Positions 62,100-64,000 of a stretch of 64,000 nucleotides of DNA are shown here, in pieces; position 1 is the stretch's first letter; the number at the start of each line of letters is the position of its first letter. Source of the DNA: Paralvinella palmiformis (Eukaryota; Annelida; Polychaeta; Terebellida; Alvinellidae); contig JAODUP010000118.1 in NCBI GenBank assembly GCA_025642065.1, positions 186,001 through 250,000 on the forward strand, in the 5' to 3' direction. The notes under the pieces were generated by a model. It saw only the letters and a list, made by a program, of their open reading frames with translations. It did no database searches and was not told where the DNA came from. Made by a program: the position numbers and the translations under genes.

Positions 62100-62227
62100 T
62101 TCTGGTGTATAACATGGAAATTATGGCGACGGAAATTACAGTAATTGACCTCGGTGAGCATAGGCCTGAGGAAAGAATTACAGGGTCAAAAACTGACCTC
62201 GACTTATACGCGAATATATACGGTAGA
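62100..62227 (-). mobile_element. End of the GCGACTTATACGCG-type element family
   Basis: The outer 20 bp CGACTTATACGCGAATATAT followed by ACGGTAG match the ends at 32195-32224 and (inverted) 46458. The inner sequence is different or eroded. Confidence 0.5.
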
Positions 62228-62229
62228 CC

Positions 62230-64000
62230 TGTTTTTCAATTTGATTATGAGAAATCCAGTGGCCATGAATAGTAAGTAGTAGACAGAAGAGTTGTCTCTG
62301 AAAATGAAAACGGTTGAGGCCACCCAGTTTGAGTCTTGTACAAGAATTTTACTGAATAATCGGATAGCAGTCTTCAATCACTTAGAATGTGAGGTGACCT
62401 AACATCTGCTTATATCCTCACCTTTTTCTGGGTGTGACAGATTTAACTCACCAACACAATTTATAGCGAGTATTCCAGACAGCCACACTAGTCAAATAAA
62501 ATATTCAGTTAAATTTTATTCTTTATATGAAAGTATAATAATACAAAATCTTGTTTATTTATTGCATTTTTTCGGTGTAGGTTAAAAGTTTTAATGTCAG
62601 TAACCGTTATAATGACTGAAGAAGATATTGTTGGTAACTTATCAGTTCATGAACCGTTTGATCTTATAGGACCTATTTTAAACACTTTTGTGGTGCTTTC
62701 TTTCAACGGACATTAGATTACTAATCACAAGCCAATTTTCATCACTCAGATCCATTTTATTTTATTAACTGTAGATACTACCGTGGGTTTGATAAAATTG
62801 TGAATATAATTTTCTAAGTTCGGCTGAAGTAGGGAAGGCTGACCGATTTCATGCTTGCACTAATTCCTTATTAATAATAATATATGAAAGAGCTAAGTAA
62901 TTGTGGACGCTTTATTTCACCGATTGCTGGATACCAGGGAAGTGGAATGCCGTCACGATCCGTAAGGAATCATTACTAAATAATTTATTGATCTCGCACA
63001 CTTTTACAGACCACCCTTTATCTTGGCTCTACAATCCACAGCTTTTATATTCCGAGCTTTATATGCAGCAGACGTGCTTTAGTGTTTCTATTACCTGGTC
63101 TGAATTAATAATGCCTAGCAATGGGTATCTTTATTGATTGAGTATTTACTCAGTGCACCTTATAATTATTTGCTCTTTTGCCTAATATAGCCCGGGTTTT
63201 TGGTTCGTAACACACTTTTCCTGCATTTTATTACATTTGTATAAATATTACCTATCCAGGAATTTATCAGCATTATTTGTATGCTCTCTATCAGGCTTTT
63301 ATTCAGAAATGCAGTTGTTGTTACACGTTTACAAAATAAAATGACCGGCATGAGCCTTCAGCCGTGTCTGTGGAGGTCCAGATTTCTTACGTAGGAATGT
63401 CTATTGGCTGACTTAGATAGCATCTTCTTGTATTGGAGAGATGATGATGTTTATCCGTACAGTTGAATAGAAATAGTGTTGCTATTTGAGAGATATATCT
63501 GCTGTAAACGTAGCCGCACTTGAACTAACTCATCCCCTCGTCATCCTGACCAATTGTTTGATGACCCATTTTTGTTTATGGATACCTGTCTGGATGGCAG
63601 GATGGCTTTCTGGTTAATAGCCTGTTCTCTAATGTTAGGGAACTTCTGATTAATCATGTACGTTTTTTTTCCATTATGGTGCTACCTGAGTACAACGTTA
63701 GGGGATACTGGGACTTAGTAAATCAATGAGCGGCGTGAATCAGTGGCCATTTATAGAAGCTGACAAATTGGAAATTTGAAATGATGTAATCAGTTCATGG
63801 CTTTATGTTGTCTCGGACTGAATTACAGCTTTCATTTGAGAAAGTCTATCAAGGTGCAAAATAGACAGGTAAAGTAGATTATTTTTCGGTGATTTTTTTT
63901 GGGGGTCGTTTAGGAAAGAGGAACTGATCATACGTCGGTGACGAGATGGATATTCTCATGAAGTTAGCAAATGCGTTATATTTCTACTGATGTCGGCTGA
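62230..64000. other. Right-edge stretch, nothing recognised
   Basis: No coding region, RNA gene or clear repeat could be supported here. Confidence 0.5.

Overview
The window looks like nuclear DNA from an invertebrate, most likely a mollusc or another lophotrochozoan. It is AT-rich, its genes have long introns with GT/AG junctions, it carries many (TA)n and (TG)n microsatellites, and it is full of tRNA-derived SINEs and broken DNA and RNA transposons. Host affiliation is inference only; no marker gene fixes the species. No prokaryotic gene, operon, CRISPR array or rRNA gene was seen.

Three gene signals can be named or defended. (1) At the left edge, on the minus strand, lie the first two coding exons of a Ral GTPase-activating protein alpha subunit (RALGAPA1/2 type; exons 5647-5752 and 244-354); the rest is off the window. 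(2) Head-to-head with it on the plus strand is a complete four-exon NPC2 gene (lysosomal cholesterol-binding ML-domain protein, 159 aa; 7095-30637). Its first intron is about 22 kb. (3) Inside that intron, on the opposite strand, is a large single exon (24482-26287, 602 codons) that starts a Ser/Thr-rich, apparently disordered protein of unknown identity. Its 5' flank is CpG-rich and it ends in a clean GTGAGT donor, so it looks like the first exon of a nested antisense gene. A fourth coding region, 54798-57000 on the plus strand, encodes another long, Ser-rich, unrecognised protein. It has an apparent +1 frame change near 55135-55274 and sits behind a good acceptor site at 54729.

Much of the remaining identifiable sequence is mobile DNA. 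The best preserved case is at 37939-43405: a Gypsy-type LTR retrotransposon with gag, protease, RT, RNase H and integrase pieces. It has lost the catalytic core of RT, and it was invaded by a tRNA-SINE in gag and by a 2.4-kb DNA element in integrase. The DNA element has ends built from 15-bp units and carries a hAT transposase reduced to its BED-like finger and C-terminal dimerisation segment. Other remnants are a Tigger/pogo transposase (10400-11900), a MULE fragment (8267-8392), an L1/Tx1-like LINE 3' end (35890-36960), a hAT/ZNF862-like coding remnant (48050-49075), a second LINE 3'-end family (33361-33510, 52688-53100), a GGTCAATT-ended MITE family in three copies, a family ending in a GCGACTTATACGCG-type motif, and at least seven copies of one tRNA-SINE family, several with clear target-site duplications.

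The NPC2 intron also contains a recent rearranged duplication (19276-22005) whose 470-bp block recurs as an old diverged copy at 28066-28462. The 1.34 kb between the young copies holds an unexplained, GC-richer 84-codon open frame. Regions 12000-17500, 31700-33350, 34000-35850, 49900-52650 and 57000-64000 show no gene that I can support apart from the repeats listed.
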